From NCBI GenBank assembly GCA_913053915.1, contig CAJXGP010000101.1:1-7089 (forward strand): a DNA stretch of 7,089 bases, read 5' to 3'. This DNA comes from an uncultured Ignavibacteriales bacterium (GTDB taxonomy: Bacteria; Bacteroidota; Ignavibacteria; Ignavibacteriales; Ignavibacteriaceae). Numbering within the stretch: position 1 is the first letter of the stretch; the number at the start of each line of letters is the position of its first letter. Shown in pieces: positions 1 through 5,908 of the stretch. The position numbers and the translations under genes were made by a program. Under the pieces are notes generated by a model. It had not been told where the DNA came from. It worked only from the letters and a program-made list of their open reading frames with translations, and did not search any database.

Positions 1-657
1 GATTCCGAGATAGGACAATCGTTACAAGGATTGGTACATCTTTCTCTTTTAGAAACCGAAAGTTTGATGAGAGCAATCGAAAAGACTGAGAAAAAATTAT
101 CCCAATCGATTGAGAACACCGACTCTATATTGTTTAATAGATTAATATTAAAAACAAAAGTTGCTAATGATAGTATTCGTAACATACAGAAATATGCCCA
201 AGCGCTGCTTGAAACTTCAAGAATGAACTTAAATAAAGACAGCGGAGATTTAAACAGAACTATTCAATCCGTAATCGGATATATATCTCCTATGAAAAAA
301 TTTTATGATGTTACATTTAAAACTAATTTTAACACACTCCCATTATGCCATTATGATTCTGAACAAATTCAACACTTATTGGTCCATCTATTTTCAAATT
401 CGGCTGAAGCTAAAAAGGACGTTATAATTACTATTAAAACATATAACAAGGATAAAAAAAATTTTGTAGAAGTTTACGATGATGGTCCCGGCGTTCCCAA
501 AGAAATAGTTGATTCTATTTTTGCACTACCTTCAACGGAAAAATTTGGATATGGTTTGTTTTTATGCAAAAGTATTGTTGACCAGCATAACGGAGAAATT
601 AAACTTTTGGATAGCGCAAAAGGGGCTGCGTTTCAATTTTCATTACCCGTTAATTAG
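1..657 (+). CDS. Sensor histidine kinase, C-terminal part (5' end outside window)
   Basis: The reading frame is open from base 1, so this is the last 218 residues of a longer protein and the TTG at 31 is probably not its start. A long helical stretch (about residues 1-75) is followed by a HATPase_c domain (about 80-218). The ATP domain shows an N-box (LFSNSAEA, Asn near residue 133), a G1 box (DDGPGV, about 160-165), a G2 box (FGYGLFL, about 182-188) and the usual closing strand (FQFSLPV). It should bind ATP and phosphorylate a His in the dimerisation helices. No H-E or H-D pair is visible. The first residues (EIGQSLQGL) resemble the stretch just after the phospho-accepting His in HisKA_3 kinases (HDxxGQxL), so the His may lie just upstream of the window; this is an inference. 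Only two bases separate it from the next kinase, which suggests co-transcription and coupled translation. Its signal input cannot be seen here. Confidence 0.85.
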   Translation, partial: DSEIGQSLQGLVHLSLLETESLMRAIEKTEKKLSQSIENTDSILFNRLILKTKVANDSIRNIQKYAQALLETSRMNLNKDSGDLNRTIQSVIGYISPMKKFYDVTFKTNFNTLPLCHYDSEQIQHLLVHLFSNSAEAKKDVIITIKTYNKDKKNFVEVYDDGPGVPKEIVDSIFALPSTEKFGYGLFLCKSIVDQHNGEIKLLDSAKGAAFQFSLPVN

Positions 658-659
658 AT

Positions 660-2162
660 ATGAGTGAATTCTTAATTAAATATTTTCGTCTTTTATACGA
701 CCAAATACATTTTCCCATACAAGTAATAAATGAAGATGGTAAAATCGTTTATGTTAACCATGCTTTTACTTTCCAATGGGGTTATAATATTTCGGAACTT
801 AATAATTATTCGGTTTATAATGATATGGAACTAAAAAGAAGTGGTGTCCAAGATTTAATTAAGAAAACATTTAGCGAGAAGAATTACTGTTTTTCGAATA
901 ATTATTCGGATTTATTGTTAAAAAGTAAAGAAATTACAATCCCTTATTTTCGAACTAAAATATTCTATACATCTCTGGATGATAAAAATTACGTTATCTT
1001 ATTTCACGAAGACCAAACTGAAATGCTTTTAGCAGAGGAAGAAATCCGGAAGGCTAGAGACGGAAACCGGGAAGCCGAAAGATTAAAAGATAATTTTTTA
1101 AATGTTTTATCGCATGAATTGAGAACACCCTTAAATATTATTCTTGGTTATTCTTCAATAATTAAAGAAAGTTTAAAAGATAAACTAAATCCTGAAGATA
1201 GAATTTATGTTGATAACCTTTATAGCGGAAGTGAAAGATTATACAAAAGTATTACACAAATGTTGGAATTTGCTCAAATTGAATCGAGTAATTATTCGGT
1301 ATCTTTTGAAACGGTTAATTTACTAACGCTTTTAAATTCAAAAATTGATTCTTTCCGTAATGAGATTTCGGGGAAAAACCTCGATCTGAGATTAATTAAT
1401 AAGGATAAAACTATTTTGGTGGATATCGACATTCAATGTGTGGAGAATGCTATAAATAATCTACTTGAGAATGCGGTAAAATTTACAAAACAAGGATTTA
1501 TTGAAATAGAAACCGAATTAGTTCATGATAAAGAATTGGCAGTTTGTAAAATCAGAGATTCGGGTGTTGGAATATCATCGGAATATTTAGATTATTTATT
1601 CCAACCGTTTAGTCAAGAAGATCTTAATATCGGTAGAAGTTACGAGGGTAACGGCTTAGGGCTGGCGTTGGCAAAAAGATATCTCGAACTTATGGGTGGT
1701 TCTCTTCTTGTGGATAGCATTAAGGAAGTCGGTTCAACTTTTACTTTTACACTCCCTTTATCACGGAACGCCATTAATAATAAGAAAGGGAAGCTTGGAG
1801 ATGAGGAAAATGATTTAAAAAATATCTTATTGTTTGATGATACCGGAGAATCTATTGAATTATTAAGAGCTTATTTAAAGCATGATTATGATATCGATTC
1901 TTCCGAATTAAAGAAGTTTAAGAAAACCATTCTAAACGATAAGAGTATCAATATTTTTATAATTGATGTGAATCCCAATCAATGGGATGAAGGGCTTAAT
2001 ATTTGTAAACAAATTAAGCAGAACGATAAATCAGAACGACCCGTTATTATTATTTCCAGTGAGTTTATGGAGAATAAAATCAAAGAATTTTATACTGCAG
2101 GTGCAGATAAATTTATTGTCAAACCCTTTTCTAAAAACGGTCTTTTTAAAGCGCTTCAATAA
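660..2162 (+). CDS. Hybrid histidine kinase: PAS - HisKA - HATPase_c - receiver
   Basis: This 500-residue protein has no membrane segment, so it is probably a cytoplasmic sensor. A PAS-like sensor domain occupies about residues 10-118 (VINEDGKIVYVNHAF is the typical PAS strand pair). A charged coiled linker (about 120-145) leads to a HisKA domain with the phospho-accepting His152 in SHELRTPLN. The HATPase_c domain has an N-box (NNLLENAVKFT, about 266-276), G1 (DSGVG, 300-304), an F-box (FQPF, 314-317) and G2 (GNGLGLALA, 330-338). A C-terminal receiver (about 387-500) has an acidic pair (Asp393/Asp394), phospho-acceptor Asp436 (IIDVNPN), Ser466 and Lys488 (VKPF), so all catalytic residues are present. 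The receiver ends at once after helix 5, a little short. The ATG is the first start in frame and follows the upstream kinase stop by two bases; no Shine-Dalgarno is evident, so translation may be coupled. No phosphotransfer protein or DNA-binding regulator lies nearby, so the output partner is unknown. Confidence 0.93.
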   Translation: MSEFLIKYFRLLYDQIHFPIQVINEDGKIVYVNHAFTFQWGYNISELNNYSVYNDMELKRSGVQDLIKKTFSEKNYCFSNNYSDLLLKSKEITIPYFRTKIFYTSLDDKNYVILFHEDQTEMLLAEEEIRKARDGNREAERLKDNFLNVLSHELRTPLNIILGYSSIIKESLKDKLNPEDRIYVDNLYSGSERLYKSITQMLEFAQIESSNYSVSFETVNLLTLLNSKIDSFRNEISGKNLDLRLINKDKTILVDIDIQCVENAINNLLENAVKFTKQGFIEIETELVHDKELAVCKIRDSGVGISSEYLDYLFQPFSQEDLNIGRSYEGNGLGLALAKRYLELMGGSLLVDSIKEVGSTFTFTLPLSRNAINNKKGKLGDEENDLKNILLFDDTGESIELLRAYLKHDYDIDSSELKKFKKTILNDKSINIFIIDVNPNQWDEGLNICKQIKQNDKSERPVIIISSEFMENKIKEFYTAGADKFIVKPFSKNGLFKALQ

Positions 2163-2760
2163 ATTATGTGTATCTCTAAAATTTTTTTAAGTTTTTAAAT
2201 TGTGAATATTAATAATAATCAAAGCTTGTACATAAAAAGAATATTTTTTTTAAAAGGGCATTTTATTATTGAGGATAATATACTTCTTAGATTTCAGGAA
2301 TATGTAAATGTTTGTATTTCTTTTTGCTTGTCGCACTAAGAATGTTTAGCTTTTTAATATTGTTAATGTATATCAATTAAAATAATAGAAGCCGAAAAAA
2401 TTCATTACTTATATTTTAATTCTATTTCGAACGGATGTAAGAAATTTCTACCACATAGCCCTATCATCTTAGAAAGAATTTAGTAACCCCCTGATAAAAA
2501 GAGAATCCCAACACACCGTTCTTTCAAAATAAATTATTTGGTGCGAAACATGAAATTTTTATAGAACCTTCTAAAAATTAAAAAACTATAAAAATTTTTA
2601 GTCGAAAGATATTATCTCAAAAAATATAGGCTATTCAAAAATAGAAAAAGTAAATTTGTACAACTATAATTATATGCTTTAAAAACAACGGTTATTTGTT
2701 TAATTTAAAAGATATACTTAAATATTTGATGCACAAAAAATCATTATTGAATTCTATCAA
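2163..2760. other. Gene-free interval of about 600 bases
   Basis: I see no ORF with a recognisable product on either strand, no tRNA and no strong terminator. Most of it is very AT-rich. A less AT-rich patch at about 2428-2523 is flanked by inverted GAACGG (2429-2434) and CCGTTC (2517-2522), which could close a structured RNA or be chance. A 9-base AT-only inverted repeat (CTAAAAATT 2571-2579, AATTTTTAG 2593-2601) lies further on. The leader and promoter of the mutase gene must be somewhere here, but no convincing promoter can be pinned down. Confidence 0.6.
2571..2601. repeat. Short AT-only inverted repeat (9-base arms)
   Basis: The left arm CTAAAAATT and the right arm AATTTTTAG are perfect reverse complements around a 13-base loop. 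The arms hold one G-C pair only, so a stable transcript hairpin is doubtful. It lies about 160 bases upstream of the mutase gene and could be an operator. In DNA this AT-rich it could also be chance. Confidence 0.25.
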
Positions 2761-4056
2761 ATGAAAGAAAAACAAATGACGGATTCACAAAACCTTAAGA
2801 ACAAGGTACAAGAAGCATATAAAAATTGGGAAGAAAATACATTTAACAAGTTTGTTAAAAGAAAACCTGAAAGAAAAAAAGAATTCACAACAGTGTCGTT
2901 TACCCCTATCAAGCCGCTCTATTTACCCACGGATATATCTCAAGAAAAATATGAAGAAGAATTAGGCTTCCCCGGAAGTTATCCTTTTACAAGAGGAATA
3001 CAACCCACTATGTATAGAGGAAAACTTTGGACGATGAGGCAATATGCAGGCTTTGGTACTGCAAAGGAATCGAATGAGCGATATCGTTATTTACTTTCTC
3101 AAGGCACTTCCGGTCTTTCAGTTGCTTTTGATCTTCCCACTCAGATTGGTTATGACAGTGATGAACCCATAGCTTTCGGTGAAGTGGGAAAGGTTGGAGT
3201 GGCAATTGATACTCTTGCCGACATGGAAATTCTATTAGATCAAATCCCACTTGATAAAATATCAACTTCAATGACGATAAATGCTTCTGCTTCAATTCTA
3301 CTGGCTATGTATATTACCGTAGCGGAAAAACAGGGATTATCAAAAGATAAAATCACAGGCACTATCCAAAATGATATCTTAAAAGAATATATTGCCAGAG
3401 GAACATATATCTTTCCTCCGAAGCCTTCGATGAGACTGGTAACGGATATATTCGAATATTGCTTAAAAGAAGTCCCGCGTTGGAATACAATTTCAATTTC
3501 GGGCTATCATATTAGAGAAGCGGGATCAACTGCTGCGCAAGAAGTCGGGTTTACGCTTACTAACGGAATTACTTACGTTGAGGCAGCTTTAAAAAGCGGA
3601 TTGAATATAGATGAATTTGCCGGGCAATTATCTTTTTTTTTCAATGCTCATAACGATCTTTTGGAAGAAATTGCAAAGTTTAGAGCTGCCAGAAGACTTT
3701 GGGCTAATATTATGAAGTACAGGTTTAAGGCTAAAAAAAGTAAATCATTAATGTTACGCTTTCATACTCAAACTGCCGGCTCAACCCTGACCGCCCAGCA
3801 AGTAGATAATAATATTAGCCGGGTTACTATTCAAGCATTAGCCGCGGTGCTTGGAGGTACTCAAAGTTTACATACTAATTCCAAAGATGAAGCTCTTGCT
3901 CTTCCTACTGAATCGTCTGTACGGATAGCATTGCGCACTCAACAAATAATTGCTTACGAAAGCGGTGTAACAAATACCATCGATCCGCTTGCAGGTTCTT
4001 ATTATGTTGAAGCAATGACAGACCGGATTGAAAAAGAAGCACAAAATTATAGATAA
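2761..4056 (+). CDS. mcmA1: Methylmalonyl-CoA mutase large (substrate-binding) subunit, 5' part of a frameshifted gene
   Basis: This 431-residue frame is the main part of an adenosylcobalamin-dependent methylmalonyl-CoA mutase, which interconverts (R)-methylmalonyl-CoA and succinyl-CoA in propionate metabolism. It matches the TIM-barrel domain of the type in which the B12-binding domain is a separate protein. Visible family motifs are [10 protein letters not shown] (78-87), RQYAGFGTA (93-101), [17 protein letters not shown] (118-134), [11 protein letters not shown] (200-210), [11 protein letters not shown] (215-225), [11 protein letters not shown] (245-255) and [10 protein letters not shown] (365-374). 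Tyr95, Arg213 and Tyr249-His250 align by spacing with Tyr89, Arg207 and Tyr243-His244 of the Propionibacterium enzyme; the Tyr/Arg pair points to methylmalonyl-CoA rather than isobutyryl-CoA. Family similarity runs to Tyr430 (4048-4050), then the frame ends after one more codon, while the rest of the family sequence continues in the next frame. An in-frame ATG at 2776 is an alternative start. A run of nine T at 3633-3641 is read in frame. No Shine-Dalgarno is seen. Confidence 0.93.
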   Translation: MKEKQMTDSQNLKNKVQEAYKNWEENTFNKFVKRKPERKKEFTTVSFTPIKPLYLPTDISQEKYEEELGFPGSYPFTRGIQPTMYRGKLWTMRQYAGFGTAKESNERYRYLLSQGTSGLSVAFDLPTQIGYDSDEPIAFGEVGKVGVAIDTLADMEILLDQIPLDKISTSMTINASASILLAMYITVAEKQGLSKDKITGTIQNDILKEYIARGTYIFPPKPSMRLVTDIFEYCLKEVPRWNTISISGYHIREAGSTAAQEVGFTLTNGITYVEAALKSGLNIDEFAGQLSFFFNAHNDLLEEIAKFRAARRLWANIMKYRFKAKKSKSLMLRFHTQTAGSTLTAQQVDNNISRVTIQALAAVLGGTQSLHTNSKDEALALPTESSVRIALRTQQIIAYESGVTNTIDPLAGSYYVEAMTDRIEKEAQNYR

Positions 4057-4456
4057 AATCGATTCTATGGGGGGTATGATTCAAGCTATTGAGAATGGTT
4101 ATGTGCAAACAGAAATTCAACAAGCCGCTTATAGGTTTGAAAAAGAAGTGGAAAACAGTGAACGTATAATAATAGGGGTTAATAAGTTTCAAGTTGACGA
4201 GGATGAACAACCCGAATTGTTGAAAATTAATCTCAAAGTTCAAGAAGAGCAAATTAAGTTTTTAAAACAAGTCAGAAGTCAAAGAAATAATAATGAAGTC
4301 GATAAAAAATTAATATCTTTGAAAAATGCTGCACAAGGAGAATCTAATTTAATTCCTTATATCTTAGCTGCGGTAAAATCTTATGCGAGTGTCGGTGAAA
4401 TTTGTAATGCTCTTAGAAGTATTTTCGGCGAATATAAAGAAACGATTGTTCTTTAA
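4028..4456 (+). pseudogene. mcmA1: Methylmalonyl-CoA mutase large subunit, 3' part of the frameshifted gene
   Basis: This frame carries the C-terminal quarter of the same mutase. Homologous sequence begins at about 4052 (DKIDSMGGM) and includes GYVQTEIQQAAYR, the near-invariant IIIGVNKFQ, and the closing SVGEICNALRSIFGEYKE, which matches the normal end of stand-alone large subunits. The only upstream start in frame is a TTG at 4028, and the residues it would add (LKKKHKII) do not look like the family, so independent translation from there is unlikely. Joining Tyr430 of the 5' frame to this frame gives about 565 residues, the expected full size for a subunit without a B12-binding domain. No DxHxxG cobalamin-binding domain follows, so the small subunit must be encoded elsewhere or be lost. 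Confidence 0.88.
4044..4056 (+). other. Frameshift site in the mutase gene
   Basis: The 5' frame reads GAA GCA CAA AAT TAT AGA TAA, whereas relatives have a Tyr-Ile-x-Lys-Ile-Asp stretch here. The next frame gives GAT AAA ATC GAT (Asp-Lys-Ile-Asp). Restoring one TA unit in the short TATA tract (AAT TAT ATA GAT AAA) rebuilds Asn-Tyr-Ile-Asp-Lys-Ile-Asp exactly. A two-base slippage deletion is therefore the simplest explanation; a one-base insertion would leave the protein one residue short. A sequencing or assembly error gives the same picture. Confidence 0.75.
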
Positions 4457-4493
4457 TATGCATTAATTATTTTGATTTTATTTAGTTGTTAAA

Positions 4494-4497
4494 AGGG
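4494..4497 (+). promoter_or_regulatory. Shine-Dalgarno-like site of the epimerase remnant
   Basis: AGGG lies four bases before the ATG at 4502. It is one of only two purine-rich ribosome binding sites I can see in the window and supports 4502 as the original start of the epimerase gene. Confidence 0.5.
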
Positions 4498-4501
4498 ATA
4501 T

Positions 4502-4618
4502 ATGCTGGAGCTTAAGCATGTAGAACACATAGCTATTGCAGTAAAAAAATTAGATGAGCCGATAAAATATTATGAGTATATATTTGGCGTTTTAACAGAG
4601 CTTTGCGAAAAAAATTAG
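4502..4618 (+). pseudogene. mce: Methylmalonyl-CoA epimerase remnant with a large internal deletion
   Basis: The 38-codon frame starts with MLELKHVEHIAIAVKKLD and continues EPIKYYEYIFG, which is the N-terminus of methylmalonyl-CoA epimerase (glyoxalase/VOC fold, typical start LDHIGIAVKDLDEAIKFYE). It then passes without a stop into GVLTELCEKN and the stop codon, which matches the usual C-terminus of the same family (GGVLIELCEK). About 95-100 central codons of a roughly 135-codon gene are missing, and the join falls near Gly29-Val30 (about 4586-4591). His9 (the first metal ligand) and the C-terminal Glu of ELCE survive, but the Gln and His metal ligands and most of the fold are gone, so the product cannot be an active epimerase. 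The enzyme normally supplies the (R)-methylmalonyl-CoA used by the mutase encoded 45 bases upstream. The joining of both gene ends is seen directly; the deletion size rests on family knowledge. Confidence 0.82.
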
Positions 4619-4830
4619 TGAATCGCTTACCTTTGATTACTCCATAGTTACGAATATATTTGTTTTAGATAAATTGTCGTATGTATCTTGGAAAATGCTT
4701 AAAATTTTTACCCTAAGATTGCATATTATATTTGAGAATTAAGAACCGTTTCGGTATTATTAAAATCCTGATTTTGCAAAAAGTGAAACATGATAATTCG
4801 GTTTATAATATTTAATTCTTTAGGGGGAAC
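4619..4830. other. Short gene-free gap after the epimerase remnant
   Basis: All three forward frames are broken by several stops and I recognise no family fragment in them. A weak hairpin (ACCG-TTT-CGGT, about 4745-4755) is too short for a terminator. A TATAAT hexamer at 4804-4809 stands upstream of the next ribosome binding site, but no matching -35 box sits at the right spacing. Confidence 0.5.
4822..4827 (+). promoter_or_regulatory. Strong Shine-Dalgarno-like site AGGGGG
   Basis: AGGGGG stands before the ATG at 4831, with six bases between its AGG and the ATG. It does not serve the ATG at 4890, which is over 60 bases away and in another frame with a stop codon between. Its presence is the main reason to take the following short ORF seriously. 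Confidence 0.45.
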
Positions 4831-4887
4831 ATGGGCAACTTTAATGATCATTCGACCGGTCACTTTCAAAATATTCTTCGGAAATAA
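4831..4887 (+). CDS. Possible 18-residue leader peptide upstream of the PAP2_C gene
   Basis: The ORF encodes MGNFNDHSTGHFQNILRK and stops at TAA 4885-4887, two bases before the ATG of the membrane enzyme. It follows the best ribosome binding site in the window. The tight spacing would allow ribosomes ending here to restart at 4890, so it may be a translational coupling leader. It could equally be the relic of a decayed gene start or chance. I recognise no family, and it is polar with no membrane or signal segment. Confidence 0.35.
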   Translation: MGNFNDHSTGHFQNILRK

Positions 4888-4889
4888 AT

Positions 4890-5546
4890 ATGTCAAATGA
4901 AATAACTCAGACAAATATTGATAACAGATCAGGTTGGAAAAATACATTAAGCGATAATACTTTTAAGAATGAATTAATAGTTACAATTATTATATTAATA
5001 ATTACACTGTTTTTATTTACACGCTTTTTAAATTTTGTACAAAGCCGGCAAGGTGTTGTTCTCCCCGATCCGATTTTAAATTTGTTCAGACCAATAAATT
5101 TAACTTGGATTATTTTTGGGTTAATATATGCTTCTATAATTACGGCAATACTATCATTGGCAAATAAACCTAAATTGTTGGTAATAGCTTTTCAAACTTA
5201 TTCATTGATGTTAATATTCCGGTTTTTGGCAATGTATTCCATTCCGTTAGATCCTCCCATGCACATGATAGTGTTGAAGGATCCATTCGTCGAATTATTT
5301 AGTAACGGTTCAATATTAACAAAAGATTTATTCTTTTCAGGACATACGGCAACTTTATTCTTATTATTTTTAGTTGTAGATAATAAAATTTTAAAATATA
5401 CATTATTGGTCTTCACAATAATCGTCGGCGTGTTTCTTTTGATTCAACATGTTCATTATACGGTAGACGTAATATCTGCGCCGTTTTTTAGCTATGCTTC
5501 TTACAGAATAGCGTTCTTACTGAATAAAAAATTACATATTATTTAA
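4890..5546 (+). CDS. PAP2_C / sphingomyelin-synthase-like integral membrane phosphatase or phosphotransferase
   Basis: This 218-residue protein has about six hydrophobic helices (about 28-48, 71-92, 97-116, 146-163, 168-186, 195-212), as in sphingomyelin synthases. The family motifs are present: RFLAMYSIPLDPP (111-123), corresponding to the region before the catalytic loops; FFSGHTATL (148-156) with His152; and HYTVDVISAPF (189-199) with His189 and Asp193. The two His and the Asp form the expected catalytic triad of the PAP2_C branch of the lipid phosphate phosphatase superfamily. Members cleave or transfer phospho-head-groups on lipids at the membrane; the exact substrate cannot be told from sequence. 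The first 25 residues are polar and probably cytoplasmic. The ATG at 4890 is the first start in frame after a stop; it has no good Shine-Dalgarno of its own but sits two bases after a short leader ORF. No lipid-synthesis partner is adjacent. Confidence 0.85.
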   Translation: MSNEITQTNIDNRSGWKNTLSDNTFKNELIVTIIILIITLFLFTRFLNFVQSRQGVVLPDPILNLFRPINLTWIIFGLIYASIITAILSLANKPKLLVIAFQTYSLMLIFRFLAMYSIPLDPPMHMIVLKDPFVELFSNGSILTKDLFFSGHTATLFLLFLVVDNKILKYTLLVFTIIVGVFLLIQHVHYTVDVISAPFFSYASYRIAFLLNKKLHII

Positions 5547-5842
5547 TTCAAATATATTTTGTATTATCTTCAGGCTTTATTCATTTGGAATTTAATTTTT
5601 CTTATATATTTACAATAAATTGAAATCGTTTTGAGTGAGAGAGAAAGAAAACATTTTATAGGTTTTCAAATAGTAAACTTTGCGGATATTTGGTTTGCCA
5701 ACCGTTTATTCACAACTTTGATTATAAAAATTTGTAACTTATAAAAGAACGTTTTATGACCCAAAGAATACCCTAATTATTTTACTGAAATAAGATTAAA
5801 TTAAATTCTCATAAATTAAATTTTTTATGAAGAACCATTTTT
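5547..5842. other. Gene-free interval upstream of the carboxypeptidase gene
   Basis: About 300 AT-rich bases hold no ORF longer than a few codons. A weak AT hairpin (ATAAAA 5741-5746, TTTTAT 5752-5757) and short repeats of AAATTAAATT near 5795-5825 are visible. No terminator directly follows the membrane enzyme. A promoter for the downstream gene is expected in this stretch, but no convincing -10/-35 or Bacteroidota-type TAnnTTTG element is placed well. Confidence 0.5.
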
Positions 5843-5874
5843 AACTCCAAGGTTTCCAAGACCTTGAAGTTTTT
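5843..5874 (+). terminator. Hairpin with T tract, 35 bases before the carboxypeptidase start
   Basis: AACTCCAAGGT (5843-5853) and ACCTTGAAGTT (5861-5871) pair over ten of eleven positions around a 7-base loop (TTCCAAG), and the stem runs into five T. On the + strand it has the form of a rho-independent terminator; the - strand lacks a following T tract. It lies about 300 bases after the previous gene and only 34 bases before the next ATG. It may therefore end a long 3' untranslated transcript, attenuate the carboxypeptidase gene, or be a copy of a dispersed palindromic repeat. Confidence 0.6.
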
Positions 5875-5908
5875 AAACAATTTATGAAAAAACTTAAATT
5901 ATAAACAC

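Noticed and set aside
1987..2190. Forward ORF of 67 codons overlapping the receiver domain
   Set aside because: The receiver domain in the other frame keeps all catalytic residues, so this frame is a shadow.
2436..2460. TTTCTACC as in the core of purine riboswitches
   Set aside because: The other conserved core elements and the P1/P2/P3 pairing are absent.
2651..2658. TAAATTTG, a perfect match to the Bacteroidota -7 promoter element, upstream of the mutase gene
   Set aside because: No TTG-type -33 element lies at the required distance, and an eight-base AT-rich match is expected by chance in this sequence.
2163..2760. Cobalamin riboswitch upstream of the B12-dependent mutase
   Set aside because: The B12-box consensus and its surrounding conserved blocks cannot be found in the gap.
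3008..3295. Reverse-strand ORF of 95 codons inside the mutase gene
   Set aside because: It lies antisense to strongly conserved mutase coding sequence and has no recognisable family; it is a shadow frame.
3905..4252. Reverse-strand ORF of 115 codons across the mutase frameshift
   Set aside because: It is antisense to conserved mutase sequence on both sides of the frameshift, and its Phe/Leu-rich product matches nothing I know.
4804..4809. TATAAT as a -10 box for the PAP2_C gene
   Set aside because: The best -35 candidate (TTGCAA, 4774-4779) is 24 bases away, too far for a sigma70-type promoter.
4726..4947. Reverse-strand ORF of 73 codons over the gap before the PAP2_C gene
   Set aside because: It overlaps the start of the membrane enzyme, lacks a ribosome site and gave no recognisable motif. 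It is the one shadow frame I would recheck, because it also covers non-coding sequence.
5198..5416. Reverse-strand ORF of 72 codons inside the PAP2_C gene
   Set aside because: It is antisense to the conserved catalytic motifs and has no family signal.
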